Translations under genes and position numbers: made by a program
Shown: in pieces, positions 1-14,807 of the stretch
Layout: each line of letters opens with the position of its first letter
Numbering within the stretch: position 1 is the first letter of the stretch
Notes under the pieces: generated by a model
Seen by the model: only the letters and a program-made list of their open reading frames with translations
Told to the model about the DNA's origin: nothing
The model's database searches: none
Source: Dirofilaria immitis
Lineage: Eukaryota; Nematoda; Chromadorea; Rhabditida; Onchocercidae
Direction: 5' to 3'
DNA length: 64,000 nt
Assembly: GCA_024305405.1 (NCBI GenBank)
Contig: JAKNDB010000103.1
Location: 558,001 to 622,000, forward strand

Positions 1-122
1 ATCTATGGCGAAGACATTCTGAAATGATACTGCAGACAGATTAGGATATGCATGCAGCTCAAAGATTGGCTCGATTTTTAAAACTATGTGAATGTTAACT
101 TTTTCCTCTACTTTTATTTTAG

Positions 123-3100
123 ATTTTATCTAAAGCGTTGAAAGGTGAGATAACAAATGAAGAAGCCAACACTCCAAATCGTTACAAGGATTTGATACTT
201 CATTTAACTGATTCACAATTTTTGAACAACAAAAACAGTGATGTACAATTGTTGTTAGCATGTTGTATCGCAGACCTTTTTCGTGTTTTTGCGCCAAATT
301 CACCAATTGAAAATCTATCCTTGCTCAAGGTTGGAGTAAAAACATTTTAGTTACGGAAAGATATATTTAAATTTATAATATTTAAATTTATTGTGTTTGG
401 AGAAAAAAATTGAATTCTTATCTTCTACTCACAAAAAAAAATGAATTTAAGGAAAATGACTTATGGTTCTGTGTTACTGTGAAGAGAATGCTGAATTCAG
501 TGGGAAAAATTAGCTTCACACATTTACAAAAAAAAAGAAAAGAATAATTTTATATTTAAATGCATTTTAGATCGGTTTATTGATAAATATGCACAACAAA
601 AAATAATGGTTGATTGTAACGGATTTGCATTATATTTATGTTGAAATTGCTTGTTCAAAATTATTTTACTGAATAGATCAAAATTTCAGACTTGAATTAA
701 AGGAATATTATTGCAGGATGTGCTGCTATTCATGACAACAGTGATTGGAAATATTCGAAATAATAAAAGTTCAATGTATCAGTATTATTTATATCTTCTT
801 GAAGTTAGTTGTTAGCTCGATTATTAGTTTTCAGTATTTGAAATTTTGTTAAAATTTTTAACTTTTTTTGCATTTTGATAAAAGATAAGAAAAGAAGTTA
901 TCTTCGTATCGTTATTCATTTGATCCTCCTAGCAAAAAGATAGGTAGTTTTGTAATCTTAATTCAAATCGTTCCTCAGTTCTCATGCTTGAAAATGTATT
1001 TCATATTTTTCCTTAAAGAATATGCGTTGAGCGGAAGCGTTCCAAAAACTATTTTTGAATATTTATAATGTAAGTTTTCAGAATATTTCGGTAGTAGAAA
1101 CAATGCAAATATCTCTAGAACTGGGAGATAATGCGTATGTGATTTTGCGGCAGTTAATCAAACAATCTCTTAATAGTATTAACGAGGGAAATGCTGATGA
1201 ACATATTCAAGGAATGCTTGTAGGAATGTGCTCTAAATTGATTCAAGGAGTTGATCAGATTTCAAATATTATTCTGGATGCAATTTTCTTCTTTATTGTG
1301 CAGCCCCAAAAGTTTTCTTTTTTATTTGATTGTATTTTCAACAACATTCATTTGATTTCATAACATTCAAAAATCAATCCTTTCTTAAAAAAATAGTACT
1401 TAATAGTAAGAACACCATTTTAGTCTACTTGACTTGTCGCTTTTAGATTAATAATCGTGAAGCTTATTTCATGGCACGTGATTTAATTCGGACAAATCAA
1501 ACGACATTGGATCCATACGTTTCTCTGGTCTGTTTTCATTAATAATTTTGAAATTTTATAAAAAAAATTTTACATAGAAAAGAGATTTTTATGCAAATTC
1601 TTCGGTAAAGAAGCTGAGATATTTTTCAGAAAATCAATTAAATTTTAGAAAAATTAATCAAAATTGTTTCGTAAGTAGGATCTATAAACTCATATTTTGT
1701 GTCCAGAAATGTTTAGAATTTCAGTTATTGAAACGTGGACTAGAAACGGGGATTTTGGATGAATGTGAATTAATTTCGCAAAAAAATTATACGATTTGAT
1801 TTGCGAGTTGCATAAATTTGCTCCGGAAATGATTTCTTCTATACTTCCAATATTAGTCAATCAGATGCATGTAATTTGAATTTTTTTGTCGATGAATTTG
1901 AATCTCTTAGATTCTCATGCCTTATGAATGTGGAATAGTTAACTGTTGCCATCATAAATTTTTTAAATACTCCTTGTTATTTTGCTATCGATGAATTTTC
2001 AGTTTTTCATGAAAAATAATAGAATAGCCGAAGTGCATTAAATTGAATTGAAGTTTACTAAATTTTTTTATTAGGTGCCTGTTCACTATGATTAATTTTT
2101 TTTTAGATCAATTTCTCCAGATTTCTCACTCAACTCTTGTAAATTTATGTTTTATAAATTTTTAGAATGATGATGTTGTTGTACGTCGCGAAGCAGTTCG
2201 TTTATTTGGGAATCTTTTGGTGGTCGGAATTCACGTATGGCTGAAGATGAACCTGAAGCATGGAACGAATATATGAAACGCTTTGCTGATGTGAATGAGG
2301 AAATTCGTCGTATTTGTATTAGAAATGCTGAAGATATTCTCATTTTCCATCCAGAATTGCGAGGACAAGTGACAGGTTTCATAGTGAAGCTAATGAGCAA
2401 AATTTTTGTTATTTTGGAGCTCATCTTCTCTGTAGTTTTACCTGTATTTTAAATGTTGAACAAGTCTACAAGAACAGGTATACGAAAGTTTGATTCATTA
2501 TCCACTTTGTTTTGGTTATGCTTTGAAATAACTCATCAGAAATTAAACATTAGAACTGGATATGTTTCAGATGCTGTCATTTTGCGTTGCCAAGATGTAG
2601 ACGAGAACGTTCGTTTGGAAGTCCTTACGATGATGCAAGGATTGGCAAAACGGAAATTTGAAGCTTTAAGTGAAAGACTTCTCACACATGTCATTGACAG
2701 AATTCGAGATAAAAGGCAGGAAACAATTTTACAAATTAAAACTTTTAATTTTATCGATCGATAAATTATCATATATGCATTATCTTCATTTGATATAGGT
2801 ATTTTTTATCTTTTATACATGATACGATGTTTTGGTTTTCAATGATATTGTTCTAGGATACTTTGTATTGAAGTTAATGTTTGCATCTAAATACATTTAA
2901 ATTTGCTCAGACTAAACTTATTGATTCCAACTGCCATTCACTTTGAGTTTATCATAATGATATTAAAAATTAAATCTATATAATCAAGGAAAATAAATAG
3001 ATTATTGAGGAAACAAATCAAAATTAGTTGGTTTTTAGCAAGAAAGAAATATTAGAAATGATATTTCAAATTTGAAGTCTTGAAATATTATTTCTAGTAA

Positions 3101-6100
3101 AATATTCAGCAATCTCAACATTGTATTTTTTATATAGATCAGAGTTCGGCATGCGGCTATTCGTGGACTTTCCCATCTTCATCGTACAGTTTTTAGTAAC
3201 GATGAACTGACAGATTTGGAACGCTCCTCCGTCTCTAGCATATTTTCTGCCATCATGAATCATTATTACCAGCCTCTTTTGGAGGACAGGTGCTCGTTTT
3301 ACATTTTTTAATTCAGTTGTTTGCTGCTTATTTCCATGTAATGGCCTCTGAAATGTTTTTTTTCTGTAACTGCGGATGAATGTTCGATGTTTCGAAATAG
3401 AATTTTGTAATCTCACTATATATGTTTAAAATTTAAAATATAATCCGAGAATCTATTGGGTAAATGTATTTTCAATAAATAATGTTAATATAACAAAATT
3501 AAGATAAAGATATTTCAGATTACTAACGGAAAAAATATTTGTTTCCAATTTGATTCCATATAAACTAGATGAAAGTAAACGTATGGGAGTATTGATTAAT
3601 ATTTTCCTTAATACGAATAACTATGGTGCGAAGTTAGTTGATTTTATTGCAAAAACATATTTCTTTATTCTATTCTTTCGTGTATGATAATAAGAGAGGA
3701 ATATTTTTAAAAATTTAATAACTTGGTAGAAGTATTCTTTAAGTTTCGTCTTGCTTTCTTAGATTTCTATAATTTTTAGGGCTTTGGAACAAATTTTGAT
3801 GAAGCAGTCATTTCAACGACGACTTTTACGTAACTTAGTAAAATTGATTGAACACAGCACTGAGCCACAAAAAGGAAAAACAGTGGACGATATTATTAGA
3901 GGTATTGTTGAGTGCAATCCGGAACCAGCGAAGTTTTCGCTTATCTTCAGGTAACTTCATTGAAGATGAGATCTCCATTCGCTACTACAATAAAGAAAAA
4001 TTATATTGTTTTGGTTTTGCAGGCAATTTATGACACATTTGACAAATGATAAACAGATACTATCGTTATTGAAGTATATTACGGGAAAAGAATATACCTG
4101 CCAAAAATTGAGTCAGCTGTTGTAAGTTATTCAGTTTAATTAAAGTCATTGCCTGTTTCCGTAATTTCATAAGAATTCATAATTAAGCATTATAAAGAAT
4201 TCGAATTCAATCAATCTTGGTTTAGTTTATGGCCTTTTATATTTAATGAAGAATATGTGTGGAAATGCCTTAGCCATGTAGTTATACTAAATGCATTTAA
4301 TAAAAAAGGTGAATTTATCAACTCGATTGAATAATTTTTTTTTAGCTGATCCATGTCAAATGTAAGTGTATAGTTACTTATTTCAGCTAGAAATTCTACA
4401 ACGCTTACGAGACCATAAAGTATCTGTGGAATGTATAGATGCAATGAGATGCTTGTTTGAATGCTGCTCACCGCTTCAGTTTGATGGGACTGCAGTATCG
4501 GTGTTGGTTAAAATGGTAATCACATTAATTAAAGACAAGGTCGATGGTAATCAATTTAATCAGTGCTATAAATTAATAAAACTTCTGAAGGTATTTTTTT
4601 GTCTTTTTTAGGTTATTAAATTCATATGATCAAACTATTTTAAAGATTATTAACTTTTCAAAAGTTGCTATTAATTCTAAGCTCTTTCACTTGCAGATAG
4701 TTGCAGATGCATATCCACATTGCTTTGTAAATGCGCCTACATTGGAGAGTTTGATAGAACTGATTGAAAACGAAAGCTTTTCCGAAAGTTTGTTTTTCAT
4801 AATGTTGCTAAAGAAAATAAAGTAAACTCATTAAATGGATGAAAAAATATTGAAAACCATCAGAAGTTATGGGAAATGGGAAATGTTGGTTAAGGTGATC
4901 ACCATCGATTGTAAGAAAAGTGATATATAATAATAATCTCTACATTTTTCATTTGTTGATTCATGCTGTCAATGCATTGTATCATGATAGGAAATTTATA
5001 GAACAGAGGAAAAATTATACTGGAAACAACAATAAAAGTAGAATTAAGAATGCTTTTTCGAGAGTATATTTGTCATTTTTGTTTTGAGTCTGAAACTTGA
5101 TGCTTAAGTTTACCAATTCGACTTAAAATTCTTTTTAACAAATTTTAATTCATAATCTTTTCCAGCAGAAACTTTGCTCAGCTTAGTGATCGCGATTTCT
5201 AATGAACTCAAACAGCATGAACTCCTGGCAAAAGATATGGTTGCTAAATATGTGAAATATTGTGAATGCATCAGTCTAAATGGTACTCCGCGTGCTGCAA
5301 AGTATGCTGTGCGCTGCATTTCAAGGTTACTGAAGACTGAACAAGCTCGAGCAAAGCTTGGAAATATATTTCAGGTGAGATCCAGAACGTGTCAAACTAC
5401 GACTTAGAAGTCTGTATTGCAGGGAAAATGAAATTCTTCCTTTATTGATTTTATTTAAAAATCTTCGAATATATTCACGACACATTAATGCTTAACTTAA
5501 AAGGTAAATCACACCATAGTTAAAATTATAGCTATAACTCATTATTACTGTTTGCTTTCAGAATTCTTTATTGCATGTTTCAACGACTGATCCGCAATGC
5601 TGTACAGCACTTAAAGCACTAAGCTCCTGCATAGAAGTAGATGCATTGCAATTTTGCAACAAGCTTTTTGAAATACTCAAAGTTTGCCATTTGACATATT
5701 TTGCAAGTTATCTTAAATCAGTGGATTATTTTCTGAATGGATTAATAATTGGAAAGAAATATTATTAAGCAATGAGAATTAATTTGCGAATATGAAAATT
5801 TCTTCAGACAAAAATAATGGATTTATTGCTTGATCGAAATAACGGCAGTATAACTTTTAATCAACAGAGCTATACTGTGAGCACTACCTATAACCGCAAT
5901 GAACAATTTGATAATGAAATAGTTTACGATGAAAATTACGTAGAAATCAAGGTTGAATAATTCTCATAATTGGAAATGAGCGATTTTTCATATGTATTAC
6001 TTTTATTTTCGAACTGAAATATCCATCTTATTCTTGTCATACAAAATCAAAAACATTGCGAATCATACTATTTCTCAAATCTCAAATGAAAAATATTTGA

Positions 6101-9100
6101 GAAGCACTGTTTGAAATTCGTCGCGAATTTTTTGGTATCCGTAGCACAGTTCTCGGAATGTGATGTTGAACCATTGGCCAAAAATCTTCTAAAGTTGTAC
6201 TCCACTTTGCTAAAAACGAGGGAGATATTTTCGAAAAACCATGCAGGTACTTAATTTTTTAAATTTCGCTTTCATCAACATAGATTGGTTAGCCAATTCT
6301 ACACAGTTTCCTGCTGAATTGGTCTTTCGTAAGGCTTGTGATATTTTTTTAATTTACTCGCCAGTTTAGTTATAGATCAAATTAAAATATATTAATTGAG
6401 ACATAGAAAATTTTATTTTGCTGTTTCGTTAATATCACTGATTTGAGAAGGTAAGAAAGTTCCAATACAATATCGAAAATAGATTGCTGATTACATATTA
6501 CAGCTCAACTCATATGGCTGAATTTCGTATATTGGCAGGAAATTCAATGCTAAAGCTTGCAACCAAGCCACGATACGCGAAATTTGTTACTGCAGATGAT
6601 TTGATAACGCTCTCTGCACTTGGTTATGTAGGCTTTAAACACTTTAATAAAATAGCGTGTGTATTCAAAAAAAAAAAAGGAATTTATTGCTCGAAGACTT
6701 ACTGCAATCTCATAAACTTTAATCGGTTTTTTGAGAAAGATTTCGAAGTTTCTAATTTACTTCTGTACTTTTATTATTAAATGTAAGCATTTTTTGGACT
6801 AAGTACGAGATTTACTCGCAAAATAAGCTGTCAGCAATTTCCAGGATGAAGAAACTGAAATTCGGCACCGATTTTTCGGTAAACTTAACAAATACTTGAT
6901 AGCCCTTCGACTACATGTTGAATATATGGGATTGTTTGCACTTGTTACTTTGTATGAAGATACCGATTTCCAAAATAAAATGCGCGTTTTGATAGACGCA
7001 AATATAACAAAAAGGCGAAAATATTTGGAAAGATCAGAAATGAAAGGTAAATTAATATTGTTTTTGATCACTACTTTTGGCGTATTAAAAGAAATTTTTG
7101 AACTCTTTACATGATTTTGGTACTCTGATAATGTTTTACAATGCCATTTCAGAATTCGCACCATATTACCAGCCTGAATACTGTATTGCATATGCAATTT
7201 ATGTACTTGCAAGGCTTCCATTATTTGAGTCAGTTAAATTTGCACCTGAATTACGACGATTGACAGAGTAAATCTTAATTTTCTCAGCAACCTGACTTTC
7301 CAAATTTAAACCTTTATTGTTTTAAAGTTGTTAAATTTTGTAAATTTATAATACTTTATTTTTCATCTAATTACTGTTTACAGGTCTATCTGGTTTTTGT
7401 TGGAAATTTTCAGCGCAAGAAAAGAACCGGGCAGTTTGGAATTTATTTACAACATGTTCAAGGTTTGTGTTCTGCATTTTCTTAAACTATCTATAAATGA
7501 TATTAAATTTGAATCGCTTTTATTTTTAAATCCTCTGCTTCGCTGTGCATCAGATTGTTAGCCTTCATGTATAAATTAAAAATTTTATTTCATAGACAAT
7601 AAAAAATAGCACCGATTCGAAATTACAAGGTTGCACAAAAGAGGAGCTACAACAAAAAAATGAGGTTCGTGAGATTTCTGTTTAATAAGTTTTCGTGAGA
7701 ATTTTTATCATTTAATTTGTAATTCAAAGTCTTGATCATTCATTACAATGTTTTCAAAATTATGATTTTTGAATATCTAAATGCTTCTTTTTCATTTCTC
7801 TTGTTTTCAGAAAATATGGGCATTATGTGATATTGGAATATTGTTAATGTCTTATCGTGTGAAAAATTTAATGAAAGATGTGGAAAGTAAACCTTTGCTG
7901 AGTAAAAGATTTTTTTTAATATGGGAAGAGTAAGTTTTCAAATAGTATACGGTTCTAAGAAATGTAATTGCGATGCATTAGTTAAATAAATTTTCAATTA
8001 ACTTATCCTGAGATACTAAAAAGAGTAAAAAATTCTTCGGGTTCCGCAAGATAATGTTTTTGTTGTAATTAGAACTGAATCTGTCAATGAAGTTGTAATG
8101 ATTTTTGCAAAATTGAGCCTTCTTCAAAAAATGGTATTCTTTTAGCACTTTATTTCATCAAATTTTAATTGTTTATGATAAAATTTGAAGGCTAATACCA
8201 AAATATATGTTCCGCTATCGTTCGTTAAAGAGATGAAAACAAAAAAGACAAACACTAAGCATCTAAAAACTGATACGACAAAAGGAGCAACCAAGTCATC
8301 CATGCGACAATCTTTAACATATAATTCAAAACAATCTAAGAGGATGTCCAATGCGAAAATTACTGTCAAGAGTAAGAGGTATTTATAATTTCAAATTGAA
8401 AGTTTTATCGCTTATATGACTGAAAAGTTCTACCTTGTCTTCAAAAATCTTACCTGTTTCTTTTATTCACTTTTGAAGTACTGAAATAATAAAATTTCAG
8501 ATCAGTCAATGAAAGACATATACAGAATAACTCAAATCAGAAGGTTCAAACGAATGACGAAATTGATGAAGTTGATGTTAAACGTCCAAAACTTGTTTTG
8601 GAGGAAAAAACCGCAACAAATAAAGGTTAATATATTTTTTAATGGAATTTTGTCTTGATTTCAATGAATAACAAAAATTTTAAACTTCATTTGAAAAAGA
8701 ATTTTCGTGAAAATAGTTTAGCTTGATAAGGCACAATTGTTATTTCAGGACAAGCGGAAAATGAATGAAAAAAGTCAGCTTTGGAAAAAAATTTTCAACA
8801 AATAGCATCAACAATTGGGGTTTGGAAAAGGAGGTTCTTACTTTGTTATGCTGTGTTTTTATGCTTGATAATTGGTTTTTAAACTTTTTGCTTCAGTTGA
8901 AAAACTTTTAGGGTTAATTAAACTTAGAGACTTGTTTATGGTGTAAATGATGTTTATACTATTTTAAGGCTTCCCCAGTTAGCAGTACGTCAATGAAGGA
9001 CAGAAAAGAAGTGGAGAAATTGGCTCCATTGAAAAATTTATTTGACGAGAGTAAACCCGGAACGTTAAATGCAAATATTAGTGAAGAACATGCACAAAAT

Positions 9101-9939
9101 TTTCACGGTTCACTAGAAGATTGCGATTATTCACCAATTCCTCCATTTTATGTGTGTCTTCACTCAGTTTGATATCATTTGAACGTTTTATTACTCAGTT
9201 TTAGAATTTGACATTTTTGTTAAAAAGTGCTTAGTGCGGAAGGCAAATCAATAAAAAAATTTTGGGGAAAAGTTTGTAAAACCAACACTTTTAGATAAAA
9301 AATATTGTTGCTGCTCATCAGCCATCATTTACGAGTTCAACACCAATCATCACGGCCAAGAGAAATCGAACAATCGGAACCACAAGTGAAAATCTTGACA
9401 TCAGATTTAAAGTCGAAAGAAATGGTCAAATGATAGCAACCAAAAAAGTGGGAGAAGACCCAAAAAGTAATGGCAAATGTAATAAGATAAAATTAAGTTC
9501 TGTTCGGAGGATAAAATTGTCAGATGAAAAAGTTCGAGCAAAAATGACACCAGCTATGGTTAGTTCTTTTGGAATTCGGATTTTTGATTTCAAATGGAAC
9601 AAATGGTATTCTCAATTTTGCATATTATCATATTCGTATTTATTTTCCATTTTGAATTTGATATTTTAAAGCTCCTGCTGAAATTTTGCAAATATTTAAC
9701 AGGGGTTGGAGAAATTTAAGATAATATGACTCAATGTCATCGAATTTCAGTTAAACGGTATCATGAAATAGTTCTGCTTTATTGTACTCATCGTATAATG
9801 TATTGAAGAAATTTTTTAGAAGCCGGTATTTCAGCTTAAATTTAATATTCAGGATGGCATAGCAACACGATTACGTTCGCGACAAACGACGATTTCACCT
9901 TTTACTCAGGTTGCGAATGCGGAATCATCGAAGAAATAA
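123..9939 (+). CDS. pds5: Sister chromatid cohesion protein PDS5 (5' partial)
   Basis: PDS5 is a HEAT-repeat regulator of the cohesin ring, acting in the nucleus in cohesion establishment and WAPL-dependent release. The first visible exon (123-329) carries [18 protein letters not shown], close to the PDS5 N-terminal signature. More than 20 exons follow in order and match the family from that point to the basic tail: 717-803, 1082-1312, the [14 protein letters not shown] exon from 2166, the [12 protein letters not shown] segment near 5280, [16 protein letters not shown] near 6513, and the [16 protein letters not shown] segment near 6920. From about 8190 the protein becomes Lys/Ser-rich, as PDS5 C-termini do. 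It ends at TAA 9937-9939. The N-terminal exon(s) lie outside the window. Frame breaks at the A run 1780-1786, the T run 2215-2218 and near 8763-8768 are each fixed by one extra homopolymer base, and exon 3 ends at 1312 with an apparent AG|TTTT donor where one G may be missing. Family call is secure; boundaries are approximate. Confidence 0.93.
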
Positions 9940-11963
9940 GGCATTTGTTTTTCATATGTCATAGATTTGAATAATTCAAAACGCATTTTAGCTTTTTAAT
10001 CATGGATTATCATTCTTACTGTGCGTTCCATCATCTTAAAATATGGCTGGGAATCCAATTTTGCTTATTGGTTTTCCAAATTATTTGCTGTCATTGTCTT
10101 TGTAGAAATAATTTGCCGAGCCATTTCTATGATAATATAATTTCTTGTTTTCTAAAATTAAACACACAAATTCTTTTATTCCCTTCCCATCTTCAAAATT
10201 ACCGTGAATTTTTTTCGGAAAACCAAACTTTCTGAAGTTTGATTTTTTTACAACGTATAGTTCTTTTTTTTTTTTCAGGAAGAAATGAAGGGTTAGCGTA
10301 GATTGATTTTGCAGTGATATCAAGTGATCAAACGTATCTCGGCTCCTTATCTTACATTTTGCCCGAATAATTTTTACCTCATAGAATCATTTATATGTTT
10401 GGCTATTAACATGCCGTGCTCCGGACCAAAACTGCACTTTGTTTACGTCGTTAAATTTTTTTACAACGCATAGTTTTTTTTCATTCGATCAAACCCTTTT
10501 GTAATCATTTCTATTTCACTAACGGTGTACATTATGAATGAAGCATAATTTATGATAAATTCATCAGTATTTCCACGTGACAATAGAAGTATTTTTTCTT
10601 CCTCACGAAATGGCTTTTTGATTCATTTTATGTCTCGTTTTATTTAGGCTGTTTTCGGTGATGTCAATATAAATATATATGAATTAGAATTGTTCGTGAC
10701 AAGTCAAGTTTTAGGGTATTCTGAAGTATTCTGTTCACTATTTAGCGTTAGTTTAAATAACCATAGATTTATTTCCTCATATCAGTTTGATCTACATATG
10801 ATGTTTATATGATTTTTGTCGATATTGCTTAACAATTTTGTCGCTCCCTTTCGTGAATTTTCATTTCAAAGCTGTTAATCAACCTGGATGTTCCATAAAA
10901 ATACGACGAGTTGTTAAAATTTTTGTTTAATAAAATGATCTTTAGGACTTGCAATTTTCACTTTCGAATGATGTTAAATTTTTCATCGGTAATTTTCCAT
11001 TGCACAGTTTTGTGACATTATCTACGATTACTTTTGATAACCATGTTTTGTCACATTCTCAGCTCATTCGCAGTAGTTTCATTTTTCATCATTATAAATG
11101 TTGTTTGTCATGGTAAAGCAACCTTGCTATTTCTCATTTTTATGAATTTTCAATGTGTAATTAAAAATTCTTATGTGTTTTTATTGTATCGCTTCCAAGA
11201 TATTATATGAATATGAAATTAAATAGTTAAGTCTAGATTCCATTTTTGAATTCCATTTTTGGCCTTCATTTGTATGGGATCCCGATTTTTAATTGACGAA
11301 TTAAATACATTAGCTGAGCAATTATTTAAAAATGGTAAATGAAGAGAAATTCGGAAAGAATAATTGTCATAAAGTTATATCATTTCTTGAATCCCATCCA
11401 CTAGCTGAATCTTCTGATACTGGAATCGATGGCTGGAAAAATGCATAGATTTATTCAAAACTGTGTCTGGAAATGTTAAATTTTTATAAAGCAATTACAT
11501 TTAAACATAATTCAAAATTTTTATGGAATATATATGAGAGATGCAGAAAGCTATTTCATGTTTTGGCAGAAATGAAGTCATTCTAGTGTATTCAATGATT
11601 CGCAGAAATAAATTCATTTCAGATAAGATAAAATAGATGAGATGGGAGTTCATTGTACTTAGTTTAGGTTTTGTTCTAGGTTTTTATTTAATTTAGGTTT
11701 TTGTTTTTTTTCCACTTGATAATATTTCCTGAGAAATAATGTATTTCCCATAAATGATTTTACTATTTTCCGCGGAAGATTAATTTTGCGGATATAATAT
11801 ATCAGGAAAAGTGACATGTTCATGTGCATCTATAACTTCTAATAGACAATTCATATTTATACAAACATAGCTTATAAATATATATAAATCTCAGTATTTC
11901 CTGATAAGCTGTAAAAACCCTTGGTAACATTATTTTGGATTTTTAATTACTTAAAACTTTAGT
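9940..11963. other. Intergenic region, no gene recognised
   Basis: About 2 kb of A+T-rich DNA between the 3' end of pds5 (+) and the 3' end of the small secreted-protein gene (-). Only short open frames of low complexity occur. A 37-codon frame from 11334 lacks supporting splice context. Convergent 3' ends would place both genes' terminators/poly(A) sites here. Confidence 0.5.
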
Positions 11964-13283
11964 TCAGAAAATCTTTGGAATAGGTATAAAATGACGTACC
12001 GTCCGACAGTTTATAACCCTTTCTTCTTCGCTGATATCTTCAGTGACCCATGCCATACCATTCCAAACATGATGCATTATATGAACTGCCGGTGTCAGTA
12101 TTGCAAGTGCCGCTCGATTTTCAATCCTATAGAATAAAATCGAAATATGCAAACAAAATTTGCATATTTCGATTTACTCATAACAAATTCTGTCCAGAAA
12201 ACTAATATAAATAAAATAAACAAATTACCCGCTGAAAATCAAACTAATAAATTAAGAAAACCTATCTACCATTCAAAAATTAAGTTAAAAAGTGAAATGA
12301 GAATAAAAATTCTCATGCTTTTAACTCCATTTTAAGTTTATATTTGAATCAAATTGCCTTTTATGAACCAGTTGAATAAATTTTAAAAGATTTCCAATTT
12401 TTTTCACCTTTTTAGTTGTTTTACTAAAATCAAATACTACCTAAATTGGTATGCCGTGTTATTTGCTGTACATCCAGATGTTGAAAACACTGCATCATTC
12501 ATATTCGGGGATGCAGTCGTACGATACAAATGTTCTGGATGCAATTCCTAGAAACTCTTTTTAACCATAGTTCGAGTCAAAGGCAAAATTTTTAATGTGA
12601 GATAACAAAATTCATAAGGATTCATTATGAATTCATAAACTGTATGATTTGCGTTCTTATCTTTTATATTAATGCACTCCATTCTGTTCACTTCTTACCT
12701 CAATGGAATTTTGATCTTCGAGTATAAATTAGTAATTCTGAACTAACTGAAGACAATGATAGACCTGAAGTAGTAGACAAAATCTGGTATACCAAGAAGG
12801 ATTTTTGCATGCATTCGGATTAGCAACACATAAGGCACAAGCAAGCATTATACCTAAAAAATTTTTGGAAATTAAATCTGAGTTGTTTACTTCAACAGTT
12901 TTGAAAATATATAATAATCTTTTAATTGAGGATTACAAAACAAATAAAAGACGAATAATTTAATAATTAATTCTTTCCAAAATTAAAAAAAAAAACGTTG
13001 TTGTTAACTATTGGAACTCTAACATATACATTATGATTAAATTTATATTTCTCGCCAATCAAATTAAAAAATATTTTTTCACTTTTTATTCTTTTTCCTT
13101 GCTTCATTTAAATACAATTTTTTGTTTTTTTTGGATTCGTGTGAATTTATGACCATTACCTACAATGCAGAGCAATATAATATATAGGCCGAAATTATAA
13201 TTTTTTAGATCGATTATAGCCATTACCATACATGTACACATCACTATAATTAAGATAAGTATGGTAATACAAGCATGGAACAT
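11964..13283 (-). CDS. Small secreted Cys-containing protein, about 136 aa, unknown family
   Basis: I do not recognise the family. Four exons join in phase: 13283-13232 (17 codons +1), 12853-12765, 12547-12441 and 12126-11964. The start MFHACITILILIIVMCT is a hydrophobic signal-peptide-like segment. The mature part has scattered Cys residues, for example in the stretch beginning CANPNACKNPSWY-like from exon 2, and a well-formed exon 4 with IMHHVWNGMAWVTEDI and EEERVINCRT. Exon joins use GT-AG signals and keep one frame over 411 bases. After CRT there is a possible GTACGT donor at about 11996, so the last 12 residues may instead be intron and further 3' exons may exist to the left. The intron before exon 4 contains a 17-base-pair perfect hairpin close to the acceptor. 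The secreted role is inferred only from the N-terminus. Confidence 0.6.
12137..12175. repeat. Perfect 17-bp hairpin in an intron
   Basis: Bases 12137-12153 and 12159-12175 are exact reverse complements (AAATCGAAATATGCAAA and its complement) with a 5-base CAAAA loop. It sits about 10 bases upstream of the exon-4 acceptor of the minus-strand secreted-protein gene, over the region expected to hold the branch point or pyrimidine tract. Confidence 0.85.
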
Positions 13284-14807
13284 TTTATCCACCAGTAATT
13301 GCAATATCAATAAACTGGAACTTTAACTGAAATTTTTGATAAAAAAAACATTTTGTGATCAAATGCAAAATTGAAAACAATGGATGTGCGTAATATACAA
13401 AACAGACTTCTACTTATCAAACTGCAAAAGAAAAATGAAATTTTTAATCAATGTCAGGTATAAAAGTCAATATATCCAATTTCGACAATCCATAAAATTT
13501 TCAAAAAAATTTAGTTTATCAAATTGCGTGCAAAATAAATATAATGGAAAATGTGCCATGAGCGAAAGCAATTCTTGTGTAGGATTAAGCCAAGAATGAA
13601 GTGTTAATCCTACGATCTGTTAATAATGTTGAAGGTATTGACAGCAGCAAAAAGTACTTATTCGGACGGCATGAGACAAAGCCAAGCATCAATAAATTGC
13701 ATAGCACTAAACATCAAAATTTTCACGATTCAAGAATGCCAAATTTTTAAGTTTCAAAATAGAGTTCGAGAATGACATAACATAAAATAGGAATTCAATT
13801 TCGACAAGTCTAGTCATAAATGTAAATATATAAAGAGAATGATTCGGTAACTAATATCATGAATTATCTTTCGACAGGATGTCCATGCATTGATTGACAC
13901 CAAAGTGTGCCAAATGAATAATTGGATATATTCATTTCCTAAATATCATAAAGGTTGGGGATAAAGATGCTCATATTATATAATCAAATAATTAAATTCC
14001 ATACTCGAAAATTGATTCAACTCAATAAAAATATTGAATAGTTTACAAACTTATCTGTCATCTAATTTTGGTACCATTTTTTCATAGCTGATAAATCGAG
14101 CGCTATTAATTGATCACACCTTTCTTGCTGCAGAACTAAGACAGATGAAAAGCACTACAGAGAAGACATTATAAGAAGTCCAATCATTAGCTAAATTTTA
14201 TACTCTGATAGGCAGTGATCGTTTTAGAGAAATAGGCTTCGCTAATGATGGGAAAATTTCTCCTCTATGTTTTTAAATGAATTGACCTTCAAACTGTTTA
14301 AATTCTTTCCATTCTTTTTTGTTGTCAAGTTATAATCAAAGGCCTTAATCTATTCTTTTAGGTCTGAAAATGAAGGACATTTTATTGTAAAAGAATGACT
14401 TAAAAACGAGAAATTATCGACTTCCGTAAGAAGAAGGAATTAGTAAAAAAAAGTCAAAAAGGCTTTATGCAAAATTGATAAGAAAAAAGTATGCCTGTTA
14501 GATGGCTAAACTCATTTGAATAGTACTTAATGAGGCATTCAAAAATTTGTTTAACAGCTGAAAAACTAATGTTCGGTACCCTTTTCCACGGTTGTTACAT
14601 CAATGATAATTAATGGGTTGTATTTTCTTTTGTGATATAATAAAGGTAAAAGAAAGGCCTCAGTTGTCATGCATAATTTAATTCTGAATAGATTAAATGA
14701 AATTATTGTCTTATAGCGATGAATTTTTTCAATAAATGACTGAACGATCAGATGGGAAGAGAATGAAAATGTAGAAATAAATACCTACATCAACAATTTG
14801 AAATAAT

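Noticed and set aside
8766..8768. In-frame TGA in pds5 as a selenocysteine codon or early stop
   Set aside because: Adding one base near 8763-8766 gives a frame that leaves the exon in the phase needed by the next exon, so a missing base explains it better.
11334..11447. 37-codon plus-strand frame starting MVNEEKFGKNN
   Set aside because: Reads like protein but is too short, with no acceptor, donor or partner exon in phase.
13384..13599. 71-codon plus-strand frame with several Cys near its end
   Set aside because: No signal peptide, no splice sites that extend it and low-complexity Lys/Phe/Ser composition.
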